A DNA stretch of 64,000 nt from Streptomyces sp. CC0208. GTDB taxonomy: Bacteria; Actinomycetota; Actinomycetes; Streptomycetales; Streptomycetaceae. The stretch spans positions 4,836,001-4,900,000 of the forward strand of contig NZ_CP031969.1 in NCBI RefSeq assembly GCF_003443735.1, given 5' to 3'. Within the stretch, counting starts at the first letter, position 1. Every line of letters starts with the position of its first letter. The notes beneath the pieces are model-generated. The model searched no databases, had not been told where the DNA came from, and was given only the letters and a program-made list of their open reading frames with translations. The position numbers and the translations under genes were made by a program. This document shows, piece by piece, positions 8,356-16,753 of this stretch.

Positions 8356-8409
8356 CCTACGACGCGAAGGGCGGGGCCTCCTCGGAGGCCCCGCCCTTCG
8401 CGTCGTAGG
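8356..8409. terminator. 26-bp perfect inverted repeat, bidirectional terminator
   Basis: Arms 8356-8381 and 8384-8409 are perfectly complementary over 26 bp with only two bases between them (core GCGAAGGGCGGGGCCTCC). It lies between the convergent phoP and lipoprotein genes and can terminate both. The length and perfection are exceptional for a terminator. Confidence 0.88.
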
Positions 8410-8418
8410 TACGACCAC

Positions 8419-9075
8419 TTAGCGGGTCGCGGCCGACTCCGTCGCCGTCGCGCTCGCGGAGGCCGCGCCGGTCGGGGTGGCCGGGCCAGTCGGAGTGGCC
8501 GCGCCGGTCGGGGTGGCGGACGGCTTGGCCGGCTTCGCGGGCGCCGACGGAACCGCGCTCGGGCCCCACTTGCTGTAGTAGCTGTCGGCCGGGACCACGA
8601 AGGCGCGCAGGCTCACGTCACCGGTCGTGCTGAAGGTGAAGGTGACCTTCTGGGCGTTGCCGTTCTTGACGCTCGCGCCGAGTTCGCTGACCGCGGCGGA
8701 GGCGTTGCCCTTGCCGCCGAGGACGACGGAGCCGTGGGCCGGGACGGTCACCTTGCCCTTGCCCTTGGCGGGCGTGATCTCGGCGCTGCCGCCGCCGTCG
8801 ACGCTCACGGAGTCCAGCGTCTGGGCCTTGTCGCCGGAGTTGAAGACGGTGGCGGAGATGACGGCCGGGCCCTTGGTCTCACCGGAGGCCTCGGGAGTCG
8901 CCTGGGTGATCACCACGACGTTCTGGAGCTTGATGGCGCCCACGCGGGTCTCCGCGTTGTCCGGCTTGACCTCCAGGGTCTGGGCGTTGCTGCCGGCCGC
9001 ACACGCGGAGAGCGCGGCGATCGAGAACGCGATGGCGGAGGCGGCGAGGGCGCCGCGTCGAAGGCTGCTGCTCAC
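8419..9075 (-). CDS. Secreted lipoprotein with Pro/Ala/Thr-rich tail
   Basis: 218 residues from a GTG start with AAGGAG upstream. The signal peptide ends in the lipobox LSAC, so the mature protein should be lipidated at Cys25. The core (about 30-165) is beta-rich (KLQNVVVITQATPE, GDKAQTLDSVSVDGGGSAEI, VTVPAHGSVVLGGKG), resembling copper-chaperone/DUF461-type lipoproteins but without an obvious metal motif. The last 50 residues are a low-complexity linker of TPTGAA/TPTGPA repeats. It is convergent with phoP. Function unknown. Confidence 0.8.
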   Translation of the reverse strand: MSSSLRRGALAASAIAFSIAALSACAAGSNAQTLEVKPDNAETRVGAIKLQNVVVITQATPEASGETKGPAVISATVFNSGDKAQTLDSVSVDGGGSAEITPAKGKGKVTVPAHGSVVLGGKGNASAAVSELGASVKNGNAQKVTFTFSTTGDVSLRAFVVPADSYYSKWGPSAVPSAPAKPAKPSATPTGAATPTGPATPTGAASASATATESAATR

Positions 9076-9664
9076 GGCGGCGGCAACTCCTTGACTTGAG
9101 CGGGGCGGCCCGTAAAGCCGCGCTAAGTGTCTGTCAGCGGCCTTAGGTTACCGAGCCGTTCCCGCAGGGCCGCACCCGACCCTCCCCAAGAGGCGTGTCA
9201 CTCGGTTCACAAGTGACCCCTGAGCCACTTGTGCCCCGCACTCCGGCGCTCGTCCGGCATTCACATAAGAGTCTTCGGCATCCAGTAGCAAAACTTCCGT
9301 GAAGGAATGCGCGATCACCCCCGGAATTGATCACCACCTGATCCGCCGGCCGTGCGTGATCAATTCCGGATTCGGCGGGGAAGCGACTCCGGACACCGAA
9401 CGGAGTAGCGGAAGTCGCACACGTGGAACCGGACATTTAGGGACGTTAGCCCGCTCGGAAGCGCCTCCGGGTGTGTGTAACGTACGCGTTTCACCTCGAC
9501 CGGAGAGCCGCTCCGACCTGCGAATTCCTTGTTCCGCCCGGCCTCCGCAGCACGTTCCTGTTGCTGTTGTCAAGCCCCGAGATATGCCCTGACCTGCGAA
9601 AACGCCATTCAGAACCCGCAGTTTCCGTGTTACCCTGGATAGCCACGGAAGGGGTACCTGTCAC
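9076..9664. other. 589-bp divergent intergenic region before carD
   Basis: This gap between the divergent lipoprotein gene and carD holds no credible coding frame. It contains a long-armed inverted repeat (9321-9369, listed separately). A possible -10 (TACCCT, about 9630) lies about 30 bp before the carD start, whose ribosome site is GGAAGGGG. Confidence 0.5.
9321..9369. repeat. 14-bp inverted repeat upstream of carD
   Basis: CCGGAATTGATCAC (9321-9334) is repeated in perfect inverse orientation at 9356-9369, with 21 bases between the arms. There is no U-tract. It sits about 300 bp upstream of carD, so an operator pair or an mRNA leader structure are both possible. Confidence 0.6.
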
Positions 9665-10147
9665 ATGACGTTCAAGGTTGGCGACACCGTGGTCTATCCC
9701 CATCACGGGGCCGCGCTGATCGAGGCTATCGAAACTCGCCAGATCAAAGGCGTGGACAAGACCTACTTGGTGCTGAAGGTCGCCCAGGGTGACCTGACGG
9801 TACGTGTGCCAGCGGACAATGCGGAGTTCGTCGGCGTGCGGGATGTGGTCGGTCAGGACGGGCTGGACCGGGTCTTCGAGGTGCTGCGCGCACCGTACGC
9901 CGAGGAGCCCACTAACTGGTCCCGTCGTTACAAGGCAAACCTGGAGAAGCTCGCCTCCGGCGATGTCATCAAGGTCGCGGAAGTCGTGCGTGACCTGTGG
10001 CGTCGTGAGCGCGAGCGCGGACTCTCCGCAGGTGAGAAGCGCATGCTCGCCAAGGCTCGGCAGATCCTGGTGAGTGAACTCGCGCTCGCGGAGAACACGA
10101 ACGAGGACAAGGCCGAGGCGCTGCTCGACGAGGTTCTCGCGTCCTGA
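9665..10147 (+). CDS. carD: CarD-family RNA polymerase-binding transcription factor
   Basis: 160 residues, the standard length. The N-terminal Tudor-like RNAP-interaction domain (MTFKVGDTVVYPHHGAALIE, residues 1-60) contacts the beta subunit. The helical C-terminal domain with EEPTNWSRRYKANLEKL and LSAGEKRMLAKARQIL contains the conserved Trp that stabilises the open promoter complex. Actinobacterial CarD acts at housekeeping promoters, including rRNA. It lies upstream of the isoprenoid genes, but a 347-bp gap makes co-transcription uncertain. Confidence 0.95.
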   Translation: MTFKVGDTVVYPHHGAALIEAIETRQIKGVDKTYLVLKVAQGDLTVRVPADNAEFVGVRDVVGQDGLDRVFEVLRAPYAEEPTNWSRRYKANLEKLASGDVIKVAEVVRDLWRRERERGLSAGEKRMLAKARQILVSELALAENTNEDKAEALLDEVLAS

Positions 10148-10494
10148 GCGTCTCTGTGCAGGCACCTTGCCCGCTCAGCTCAGCACATTGAATCTGAATT
10201 GCCGCACTGAAATGCCGTGGTGCCCGATGACGCAACAGCTGTCGCCGGGCGCTGCGGCATGTCCGTCTCCGGATGACGGTTCCATGGAGCCCTGACCATG
10301 ACACGGCGCCTTGACCATGAAGTCCCGGAGTGCCGTGCGCGTGTTCCTCTCGGAGAAAGATCCCCCGATACTTGGCGTGCCGGGCCCGGGCAGCAGGCTC
10401 GACCGGTGTCACGGAAGGGTCCGGTCAAGGCGTCGCGCCCGGCACGCTGTCTCCGTACCCACGTTGGCCGAGCACACAAACCTGACGGGAACCG
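10148..10494. other. 347-bp gap between carD and ispD
   Basis: No gene or strong terminator is visible. The only things seen are short direct repeats (TTGACCATGA-type at about 10294 and 10311) and weak hairpins such as CCGTC/GACGG near 10262. The ispD promoter is expected here but no confident -35/-10 pair was found. Confidence 0.4.
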
Positions 10495-11259
10495 ATGTCT
10501 GACGTTTCGCGCCCTTCGCCCGCCGAAGCACGTGCGGAGGCCCGCACCGCAGTGGTGATTCCGGCCGCCGGAAGGGGCGTACGCCTCGGTCCGGGCGCCC
10601 CCAAAGCGCTCCGAGCGCTGAACGGCACCCCCATGCTGATCCACGCGGTCCGCGCGATGGCCGCGTCCCGTGCCGTCTCCCTGGTCGTGGTCGTGGCCCC
10701 GCCCGACGGCGCCGGCGAGGTCAAGTCCCTCCTCGACGCGCACGCGCTGCCCGAGCGGACGGACTTCCTCGTCGTCCCGGGCGGCGACTCCCGCCAGGAC
10801 TCGGTCCGGCTGGGCCTGGACGCCCTGCCCACCGACTTCGACATCGTCCTGGTCCACGACGCGGCCCGCCCGCTCGTCCCGGTCGACACGGTCGACGCGG
10901 TCATCGAGGCCGTACGGGACGGCGCGCCCGCCGTCGTCCCGGCGCTGCCCCTCGCGGACACCGTGAAGGAGGTCGAGCCGGCGACCGCTCCCGGCGAGCC
11001 GGAACCCGTGGTGGCGACCCCGGTCCGCGCGCGGCTGCGTGCCGTGCAGACCCCGCAGGGCTTCGACCGGGCGACCCTGATCCGCGCCCACGAGACGGTC
11101 ACCGGGGATGTCACCGACGACGCGAGCATGGTCGAACAGCTGGGGCTCACCGTGGTGGTCGTGCCCGGTCACGAGGAGGCGTTCAAGGTGACCCGCCCGC
11201 TGGACCTGGTCCTCGCGGAGGCGGTCCTGGCCCGTCGGAGGCTCAACGATGGCTTCTGA
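10495..11259 (+). CDS. ispD: 2-C-methyl-D-erythritol 4-phosphate cytidylyltransferase
   Basis: 254 residues. It forms CDP-methylerythritol from MEP and CTP, the third step of the MEP isoprenoid pathway. The nucleotide-binding motif AVVIPAAGRGVRLGPGAPKAL is at residues 18-38, VHDAARPLV carries the catalytic-site Asp/Arg, and the ATPVRARLRAVQTPQGF segment binds substrate. The 3' end overlaps the ispF start by 11 bases, so the two enzymes are translationally coupled as in many actinobacteria. Confidence 0.96.
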   Translation: MSDVSRPSPAEARAEARTAVVIPAAGRGVRLGPGAPKALRALNGTPMLIHAVRAMAASRAVSLVVVVAPPDGAGEVKSLLDAHALPERTDFLVVPGGDSRQDSVRLGLDALPTDFDIVLVHDAARPLVPVDTVDAVIEAVRDGAPAVVPALPLADTVKEVEPATAPGEPEPVVATPVRARLRAVQTPQGFDRATLIRAHETVTGDVTDDASMVEQLGLTVVVVPGHEEAFKVTRPLDLVLAEAVLARRRLNDGF

Positions 11260-11743
11260 GCTGCCGTACGCACTGCCCCAGGTCGGCATCGGCACCGACA
11301 TCCACGCCTTCGAGGAGGGCCGCGAGCTGTGGTGCGCCGGCCTGAAGTGGGAGGGCACCGGTCTTGCCGGGCACTCCGACGCGGACGTGGTCGCGCACGC
11401 CGCGTGCAACGCGCTGTTCTCGGCTGCCGGCCTCGGCGACCTCGGCCAGCACTTCGGCACCGGCCGCCCCGAATGGTCGGGTGCATCCGGCGTCACCCTG
11501 TTGACGGAGGCGGCCCGCATCGTCCGCCAGGCGGGGTTCCGCATCGGGAACATCGCCGTACAGGTCGTAGGACCGCGCCCGAAGATCGGCAAGCGGCGGG
11601 ACGAGGCGCAGAAGATCCTGTCCGAGGCGGCCGGTGCACCGGTGTCGGTGTCGGGCGCGACGACGGACGGACTCGGGTTTCCCGGCCGGGACGAGGGTCT
11701 GATGGCGGTGGCAACCGCGCTGGTGGTCAGGAACGCGAACTGA
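11249..11743 (+). CDS. ispF: 2-C-methyl-D-erythritol 2,4-cyclodiphosphate synthase
   Basis: 164 residues. It cyclises CDP-ME 2-phosphate in the MEP pathway. The zinc-site motif GTDIHAF (Asp and His ligands), GHSDADVVAHA and the conserved C-terminal TTDGLGFPGRDEGL are present, with PRPKIGKRRDEAQKIL in the middle. It starts inside the end of ispD and is followed after 53 bp by cysS. A typical trimeric cytosolic enzyme. Confidence 0.96.
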   Translation: MASELPYALPQVGIGTDIHAFEEGRELWCAGLKWEGTGLAGHSDADVVAHAACNALFSAAGLGDLGQHFGTGRPEWSGASGVTLLTEAARIVRQAGFRIGNIAVQVVGPRPKIGKRRDEAQKILSEAAGAPVSVSGATTDGLGFPGRDEGLMAVATALVVRNAN

Positions 11744-11796
11744 CTGTTATCCACAACCCGTCGAAGGCACCACACATCGCCCACTACCCTGGACCC

Positions 11797-13194
11797 GTGA
11801 CCATTCGCCTGTACGACACCAGCGCCCGGCAGATCCGTGACTTCGCCCCGCTCACAGCGGGCTGTGTCTCGATCTACCTCTGTGGCGCCACCGTGCAGGC
11901 GGCCCCGCACATCGGGCACATCCGCTCCGGCCTGAACTTCGACATCATGCGCCGCTGGTTCGAGTACCGCGGCTACGAAGTCACGTTCGTCCGCAACGTC
12001 ACCGACATCGACGACAAGATCATCGCCAAGGCGGCCGAGCAGAAGCGCCCCTGGTGGGCGATCGGGTACGAGAACGAGCGCGCGTTCAACGACGGCTACA
12101 CCGCCCTCGGCTGCCTCCCGCCCAGCTACGAGCCGCGTGCCACCGGCCACGTGACCGAGATGGTCGAGATGATGCAGGGCCTCATCGAGCGCGGCCACGC
12201 CTACGAGTCCGACGGCAACGTCTACTTCGACGTGCGCTCCTTCCCGGGCTACCTGGAGCTGTCGCGGCAGGAGCTGGACAACCTGCTCCAGCCGTCCGGC
12301 GAGGGCGAGACCGGCAAGCGGGACCCGCGGGACTTCGCCATGTGGAAGTCCGCCAAGCCGGGCGAGCCGACCTGGTCGACGCCGTGGGGCCCGGGCCGTC
12401 CCGGCTGGCACCTGGAGTGCTCGGCGATGGCCCACAAGTACCTGGGCACCGCCTTCGACATCCACGGCGGCGGCCTCGACCTGATCTTCCCGCACCACGA
12501 GAACGAGATCGCCCAGGCCAAGGCCTTCGGCGACGACTTCGCGCAGTACTGGGTGCACAACGCCTGGGTCACCATGGCGGGCGACAAGATGTCCAAGTCG
12601 CTCGGCAACTCGGTGCTCGTCTCCGAGATGGTCAAGCAGTGGCGGCCCATCGTGCTGCGCTACTACCTCGGCACCCCGCACTACCGCTCGATGATCGAGT
12701 ACAGCGAGGACGCCCTGCGCGAGGCCGAGTCGGCGTTCGCCCGGATCGAGGGCTTCGTGCAGCGGGTCGTCGAGAAGGCCGGCCCGGTCGAACCCTCCGC
12801 CGAGGTGCCGCCCGCCTTCGCCGAGGCCATGGACGACGACCTGGGTGTCCCGCAGGCGCTCGCCGTCGTGCACACCACCGTCCGGCAGGGCAACAGCGCA
12901 CTCGCGGCCGACGACAAGGAGGCCGCGGTGGCCCGCCTCGCCGAGGTGCGCGCCATGCTCGGCGTCCTCGGCCTCGACCCGCTCGACGAGCACTGGGCCG
13001 GCGAGACCGACCGCGGCGACGATCTGCACGGCGTCGTCGACAGCCTCGTACGCCTGGTCCTCGACCAGCGCGAGGCGGCCCGCGCCCGCAAGGACTGGGC
13101 CACCGCGGACGCCATCCGCGACCAGCTCGGCCAGTCGGGCCTGACCATCGAGGACGGCCCGCAGGGCCCGCGCTGGACGCTGGGCCCCCGCTAG
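11797..13194 (+). CDS. cysS: Cysteinyl-tRNA synthetase
   Basis: 465 residues from GTG 11797 (first residues TIRLYDTSARQIRDFAPL). Class I synthetase motifs are the HIGH box as PHIGHIRSG and KMSKS as DKMSKSLGNS. Zinc-ligand cysteines/histidine occur at LCGATVQ, LECSAMAH and the HHENE segment. The C-terminal DALR/anticodon region runs through DDDLGVPQALAVVHTTV. The GTG start gives the normal family length; an upstream open stretch overlaps ispF and is not conserved. It is followed by a strong terminator. Confidence 0.96.
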   Translation: MTIRLYDTSARQIRDFAPLTAGCVSIYLCGATVQAAPHIGHIRSGLNFDIMRRWFEYRGYEVTFVRNVTDIDDKIIAKAAEQKRPWWAIGYENERAFNDGYTALGCLPPSYEPRATGHVTEMVEMMQGLIERGHAYESDGNVYFDVRSFPGYLELSRQELDNLLQPSGEGETGKRDPRDFAMWKSAKPGEPTWSTPWGPGRPGWHLECSAMAHKYLGTAFDIHGGGLDLIFPHHENEIAQAKAFGDDFAQYWVHNAWVTMAGDKMSKSLGNSVLVSEMVKQWRPIVLRYYLGTPHYRSMIEYSEDALREAESAFARIEGFVQRVVEKAGPVEPSAEVPPAFAEAMDDDLGVPQALAVVHTTVRQGNSALAADDKEAAVARLAEVRAMLGVLGLDPLDEHWAGETDRGDDLHGVVDSLVRLVLDQREAARARKDWATADAIRDQLGQSGLTIEDGPQGPRWTLGPR

Positions 13195-13211
13195 CCCATT
13201 TCATGATCGAT

Positions 13212-13239
13212 TGTGCCGCCCGGCCCTCCGGGCGGCACA
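13212..13239 (+). terminator. Hairpin terminator after cysS
   Basis: A 12-bp perfect stem (TGTGCCGCCCGG at 13212-13223 pairing with 13228-13239) with a 4-base loop, 17 bp after the cysS stop. No U-tract, as is common in this genome type. Confidence 0.75.
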
Positions 13240-13296
13240 CTGCATAGACGTACGAACATTTCACCGACGCAGACACTCACGCAGAACAGGTAGGTC

Positions 13297-14238
13297 ATGG
13301 CAGCCAACAACCGCCGCATGTCCGGCAAGAAGGGCGCGCAGGTCGGCAGCGGCGGCCAGCGGCGCAGGGGCCTGGAGGGCAAGGGGCCGACCCCGCCCGC
13401 CGAGATGCGCAAGGGCCACAAGAAGAACCGAATCGCCAACGCCAAGTCGAAGCAGGCCGTACGGCGTCCCGCGCCGCGCGGGCGGGGCGGCAAGGGCACC
13501 TCGGAGATGGTCGTCGGCCGCAACCCCGTCGTCGAGGCGCTGCGCGAGGGCGTGCCCGCGGTGACGCTCTACGTCCAGCAGTTCATCGACAACGACGAGC
13601 GGGTGCGCGAGGCGCTCCAGCTCGTCGCCGAGCGGGGCGGCGTCCACCTCATGGAGGCCCCCCGCCCCGAGCTCGACCGGATGACCAACGGGCTCAACCA
13701 CCAGGGCCTGGTCCTCCAGGTCCCGCCGTACGAGTACGCCCACGCCGAGGATCTCGCGGCCGCCGCCTACGACGACGGCGCGGACCCGCTCATCGTCGCC
13801 CTCGACGGCGTGACCGACCCGCGCAACCTCGGTGCCGTGGTCCGCTCGGTCTCCGCGTTCGGCGGCCACGGCGTCCTCGTACCGGAGCGGCGCGCGGCCG
13901 GCATGACCGCCGGTGCCTGGAAGACGTCCGCCGGTACGGCCGCCCGCACCCCCGTCGCCCGCTGCACCAACCTGACGCGCGCCCTGGAGGCGTACAGGAA
14001 GCAGGGCATCGTGGTCGTCGGCCTCGCCGCCGACGGCGAGCACGAGATCGGTGATCTGGAGGCCCTCGGCGGTCCGGTCGCCATCGTCGTCGGCAGCGAG
14101 GGCAAGGGCCTGTCCCGCCTGGTCGGCGAGACCTGCGACTACCGCGTGCGGATCCCGATGCCGGGTGGCGCCGAGTCGCTCAACGCCGGTGTGGCGGCGG
14201 GGATCGTGCTGTACGAGGCGGCTCGCCGCCGGGCCTGA
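13297..14238 (+). CDS. rlmB: SPOUT-family rRNA methyltransferase (RlmB/TrmH type)
   Basis: 313 residues. The basic, Gly-rich N-terminal extension (about residues 1-65, rich in Lys/Arg) probably binds RNA. A substrate-binding domain begins at MVVGRNPVVEALREG. The C-terminal knotted SPOUT domain carries motif 1 (DGVTDPRNLGAVVRS), motif 2 (AIVVGSEGKGLSRLV) and motif 3 (IPMPGGAESLNAGVAAGIVLYEA). By family it 2'-O-methylates a ribose in 23S rRNA; the exact nucleotide cannot be deduced. The ribosome site AGGTAGG precedes the ATG at 13297. Confidence 0.9.
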   Translation: MAANNRRMSGKKGAQVGSGGQRRRGLEGKGPTPPAEMRKGHKKNRIANAKSKQAVRRPAPRGRGGKGTSEMVVGRNPVVEALREGVPAVTLYVQQFIDNDERVREALQLVAERGGVHLMEAPRPELDRMTNGLNHQGLVLQVPPYEYAHAEDLAAAAYDDGADPLIVALDGVTDPRNLGAVVRSVSAFGGHGVLVPERRAAGMTAGAWKTSAGTAARTPVARCTNLTRALEAYRKQGIVVVGLAADGEHEIGDLEALGGPVAIVVGSEGKGLSRLVGETCDYRVRIPMPGGAESLNAGVAAGIVLYEAARRRA

Positions 14239-14356
14239 ACGGCTGTTCGGTACGGTCCCCCACACGGGGTGTTCCCGGCGTACGGGGCAAGCTTGACGGG
14301 GTCCGGACACATCCGGCGAGTCAAAGCAGTGTCCTAACCACACGTCACTCGGTTAG

Positions 14357-15976
14357 ATGAGTGTGGACACCAGAACACCCCGCACACCCACGGGGGACGG
14401 CCCGTCGGGATTCGACGACGCTCCCGCGCTGAGCATGGTGAAGGTGCCGAGCGATCCGGCGCAGATCATCGTCAATCATGCGAGCTTCCGCGTGCAGTTG
14501 GGCGCGTCGACGAGACGCACCCAATCCCCGCGGATCGCACGGAACTTGACCGCCGCCGAGGACCCCACCCGGATGCCGGCCGCCGGCGCCGCGGGACGCC
14601 GCCGACCCGTCGTGTGGAGCGGCAGGTCCGCCCCCGACGACACCGGCGCCCACCGCCTGCTGCAGGCCGTGCGGGGCGGCAGCATCGGCCATACCGAGCC
14701 GCCCGCCGGCGACGCCGGAGCCACCCAGGTCATCCCCCGCATCGATGTCGACCGCGGCTACCAGGCCGACTACGACGACGAGTTGGCCCAGACCATGGAG
14801 ACCCCGGTCGTCGGCGCCCAGCGCACGCACGACGGCGACGGCACCCGACTCCTGCCCCACATGCGCACGGTCGGCAGCGCGTACGACGAACCCGCCCACG
14901 AGGGCGAGGAGTTCGACGACGGCTTCGACGAGTCCCGCGCCGACCGCGCCACCAGGCGGCAGGGCGACGAAGCCGCGCGGCACGGGTACTACCCAGGCCG
15001 CCGGATGAACCTCGGCGTCGTCCTCCTCCCGCTCCGGATCTTCCTCGGCTTCATCTCCATCTACGCCGGCATGGGCAAGCTGTGCGACCCCGTCTACTTC
15101 GACGGCGGCAAGCGCGGCTCCATGGTCAAGTGGCTCAACACCCTGCACCCGTGGGAAGTGGCCGAGCCCCTGCGCCAGTTCGCTCTCCAGCACCCCGTCG
15201 GTTCCGGCCTCGTCATCGCCTTCTTCCAGGTCATCGTGGGCGTCCTCACGATCCTGGGCTGCTGGCAGCGGGTCGCCGCGGTCATCGGCGCCGGCCTTTC
15301 CGCCGCGCTCCTCGTCACCGTCAGCTGGAAGAGCGTCCCCGCCTACGACACCCCCGACATCATCTACCTCGCCGCCTGGTCCCCGCTGATCATCGCCGGC
15401 GCCCCCGTCTACTCCATCGACGGCCGCCTCGCGGGCAGCGCCTGGCGCCGCCTCGGACCCCACTCGGACATCTGGGAGCTGCGCCGCTACGTCCTGCGCC
15501 GCGGCGCCCTCATCACCGCCATCGCCACCGGCGTCACCCTCCTGATCGGCTCCGTCCTCGGCGGTGCCGTCCGGGACGCCGACCGGGTCATCGTTCCCGG
15601 CCCCGGCGAGGCCCCGCGCAACGAACTGCCCGGCTCCCCGCTGCCGCAGGACTCCGCCAAGGCCCACAAGAAGAAGCCGTCGGCGTCCACCCGGCCCAGC
15701 CAGGGCGCCACCACGGTCCCCTCCGCCGGCACCTCGGTGACCCCCGGCGCCACCCGCGACACCGACACGACCACCACCGGCGGCTCGCCCAGCCAGACGC
15801 AGGGCACCACGGGCCGGACCGCCCCCCAGCAGTCCTCCCCGGCCCAGCAGGCACCCAGCACCACCTCAGGCCCGACCGGCGGCGGTACCAGCACCTCCGG
15901 CGGCTCGACCGGCGGCTCCGGCACCGGGGGTTCCTCCTCCGGCCAACCGGGCCTGGTGGGCGGCCTGTTGGGGTAG
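14357..15976 (+). CDS. DoxX-family membrane protein with long disordered ends
   Basis: 539 residues. The first ~210 are polar and probably disordered. Four membrane segments follow (LLPLRIFLGFISIYAGMGKL, VIAFFQVIVGVLTILGCW, VIGAGLSAALLVTVSW, ITAIATGVTLLIGSVLGGAV) with the DoxX-type PLRIFLGFxxxxAGxxKL entry. The last 130 residues are Ser/Thr/Gly/Gln-rich. DoxX proteins are linked to respiratory or redox membrane complexes, but the role here is not known. The first ATG lies immediately after a TTAGAT box, so the true start may instead be Met27 (14435). Confidence 0.8.
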   Translation: MSVDTRTPRTPTGDGPSGFDDAPALSMVKVPSDPAQIIVNHASFRVQLGASTRRTQSPRIARNLTAAEDPTRMPAAGAAGRRRPVVWSGRSAPDDTGAHRLLQAVRGGSIGHTEPPAGDAGATQVIPRIDVDRGYQADYDDELAQTMETPVVGAQRTHDGDGTRLLPHMRTVGSAYDEPAHEGEEFDDGFDESRADRATRRQGDEAARHGYYPGRRMNLGVVLLPLRIFLGFISIYAGMGKLCDPVYFDGGKRGSMVKWLNTLHPWEVAEPLRQFALQHPVGSGLVIAFFQVIVGVLTILGCWQRVAAVIGAGLSAALLVTVSWKSVPAYDTPDIIYLAAWSPLIIAGAPVYSIDGRLAGSAWRRLGPHSDIWELRRYVLRRGALITAIATGVTLLIGSVLGGAVRDADRVIVPGPGEAPRNELPGSPLPQDSAKAHKKKPSASTRPSQGATTVPSAGTSVTPGATRDTDTTTTGGSPSQTQGTTGRTAPQQSSPAQQAPSTTSGPTGGGTSTSGGSTGGSGTGGSSSGQPGLVGGLLG

Positions 15977-16035
15977 GCGGGCCGGTGGGCGACGTACTGG
16001 GCAACCCCACCGGCTGAGAGACATGAGCCCAAGAC

Positions 16036-16070
16036 AAGGTCCCGCACCCACGGAGGTGCGGGACCTTTCC
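16036..16070 (+). terminator. Rho-independent terminator after the DoxX gene
   Basis: A 13-bp perfect stem (AAGGTCCCGCACC at 16036-16048 pairing with 16055-16067) with loop CACGGA and a short T-run, 60 bp beyond the stop codon. Confidence 0.85.
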
Positions 16071-16150
16071 CACCTGGATCGGATTTCTTCGTTCACCCGT
16101 TTCGCGCAAGCTCGGGCCGCAGCGCTCGGCCCAGGCCTTGGGTTGGATCG

Positions 16151-16200
16151 GCAGGGCGATCGGCAGAGAGGAACCGCGCCCTCACTCCCGATCGCCCTGC
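16151..16200 (-). terminator. Inverted repeat downstream of the small secreted protein gene
   Basis: GCAGGGCGATCGG (16151-16163) pairs perfectly with 16188-16200 across a 24-base loop, 50 bp past the stop of the minus-strand gene at 16253. Probable terminator; the large loop leaves some doubt. Confidence 0.55.
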
Positions 16201-16252
16201 GGCGTGGACTCCTTCTTCTGCGACTACGGCAGGAACCGCCGTGGTCCGTGTG

Positions 16253-16498
16253 TCAGTTGCAGAAGTTGAGGATGGGCAGGAGGCCGTTGCCGCACTGGAA
16301 GTGCTCGCCGTCCCCGTCCCCACCGCCGTGACCCTTGGCCGGGGCAGCCTTGGTCGCGACGTGCGTGGCGGGTGTCGCGGCCACAGCGGAGGTGGCGGTC
16401 GCCATCCCCGCCGCACACATGATGCCCACGACGGCAGTGACCGCGAATGCTCGCGGAATCCGGCAAACGGTCTTCTCGGAGAGAGGTGTTGTGTTCAT
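16253..16498 (-). CDS. Small secreted protein with two C-terminal cysteines
   Basis: 81 residues from ATG 16498 (MNTTPLSEKTVCR). A signal peptide is clear: AFAVTAVVGIMCAAGMATA, cleaved near SAVAA. The mature ~45 residues are Ala/Thr/Lys- then Gly/Asp-rich and end HFQCGNGLLPILNFCN, a hydrophobic stretch framed by two cysteines that could form one disulfide. Size, export signal and the apolar Cys-framed end recall chaplin-like surface proteins, but the chaplin consensus is absent. A perfect 21-bp palindrome lies about 100 bp upstream. Confidence 0.65.
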   Translation of the reverse strand: MNTTPLSEKTVCRIPRAFAVTAVVGIMCAAGMATATSAVAATPATHVATKAAPAKGHGGGDGDGEHFQCGNGLLPILNFCN

Positions 16499-16600
16499 GC
16501 ACTCACCCTGCACACCCTCGCGATCAGCTGCTCGCCGAGCGCATCCGCACGGGTGAAGCACCCTCTAAGACCCGGCACACCCCTCACTCAGCCCTGGAAG

Positions 16601-16621
16601 TACCTGACGACTCGTCAGGTA
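16601..16621. promoter_or_regulatory. Perfect 21-bp palindrome, probable operator
   Basis: TACCTGACGA (16601-16610), one central C, then the exact inverse TCGTCAGGTA (16612-16621). Symmetry of this size suits a dimeric repressor of the TetR/GntR class. It is 103 bp upstream of the small secreted protein gene. Confidence 0.6.
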
Positions 16622-16682
16622 AAGGGTCGGCTGTCGCGGCCTGTTGGGCCAGGCCAGGGCCCGGCTCCCGCGTCGGGTCCCA

Positions 16683-16726
16683 CACCCCTGAGGGCTTGGT
16701 CCCGACCACCCCTGAGGGCTTGGTCC
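16683..16726. repeat. Two 20-bp direct repeats
   Basis: The sequence CACCCCTGAGGGCTTGGTCC occurs at 16683-16702 and again at 16707-16726. It is in the non-coding gap between the nucleotidyltransferase stop and the small secreted protein promoter region; no function is evident. Confidence 0.6.
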
Positions 16727-16753
16727 GACAGACCCGCAACCTGACGCCCTGCG

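Noticed and set aside
10180..13029. A 949-codon open frame on the minus strand
   Set aside because: It lies opposite ispD, ispF and cysS, which have clear family motifs; the antisense product is low-complexity and has no recognisable domain.
16253..16498. Small secreted protein as a chaplin or rodlin
   Set aside because: The chaplin domain consensus and the rodlin pattern are absent; only size, export signal and an apolar Cys-framed end agree.
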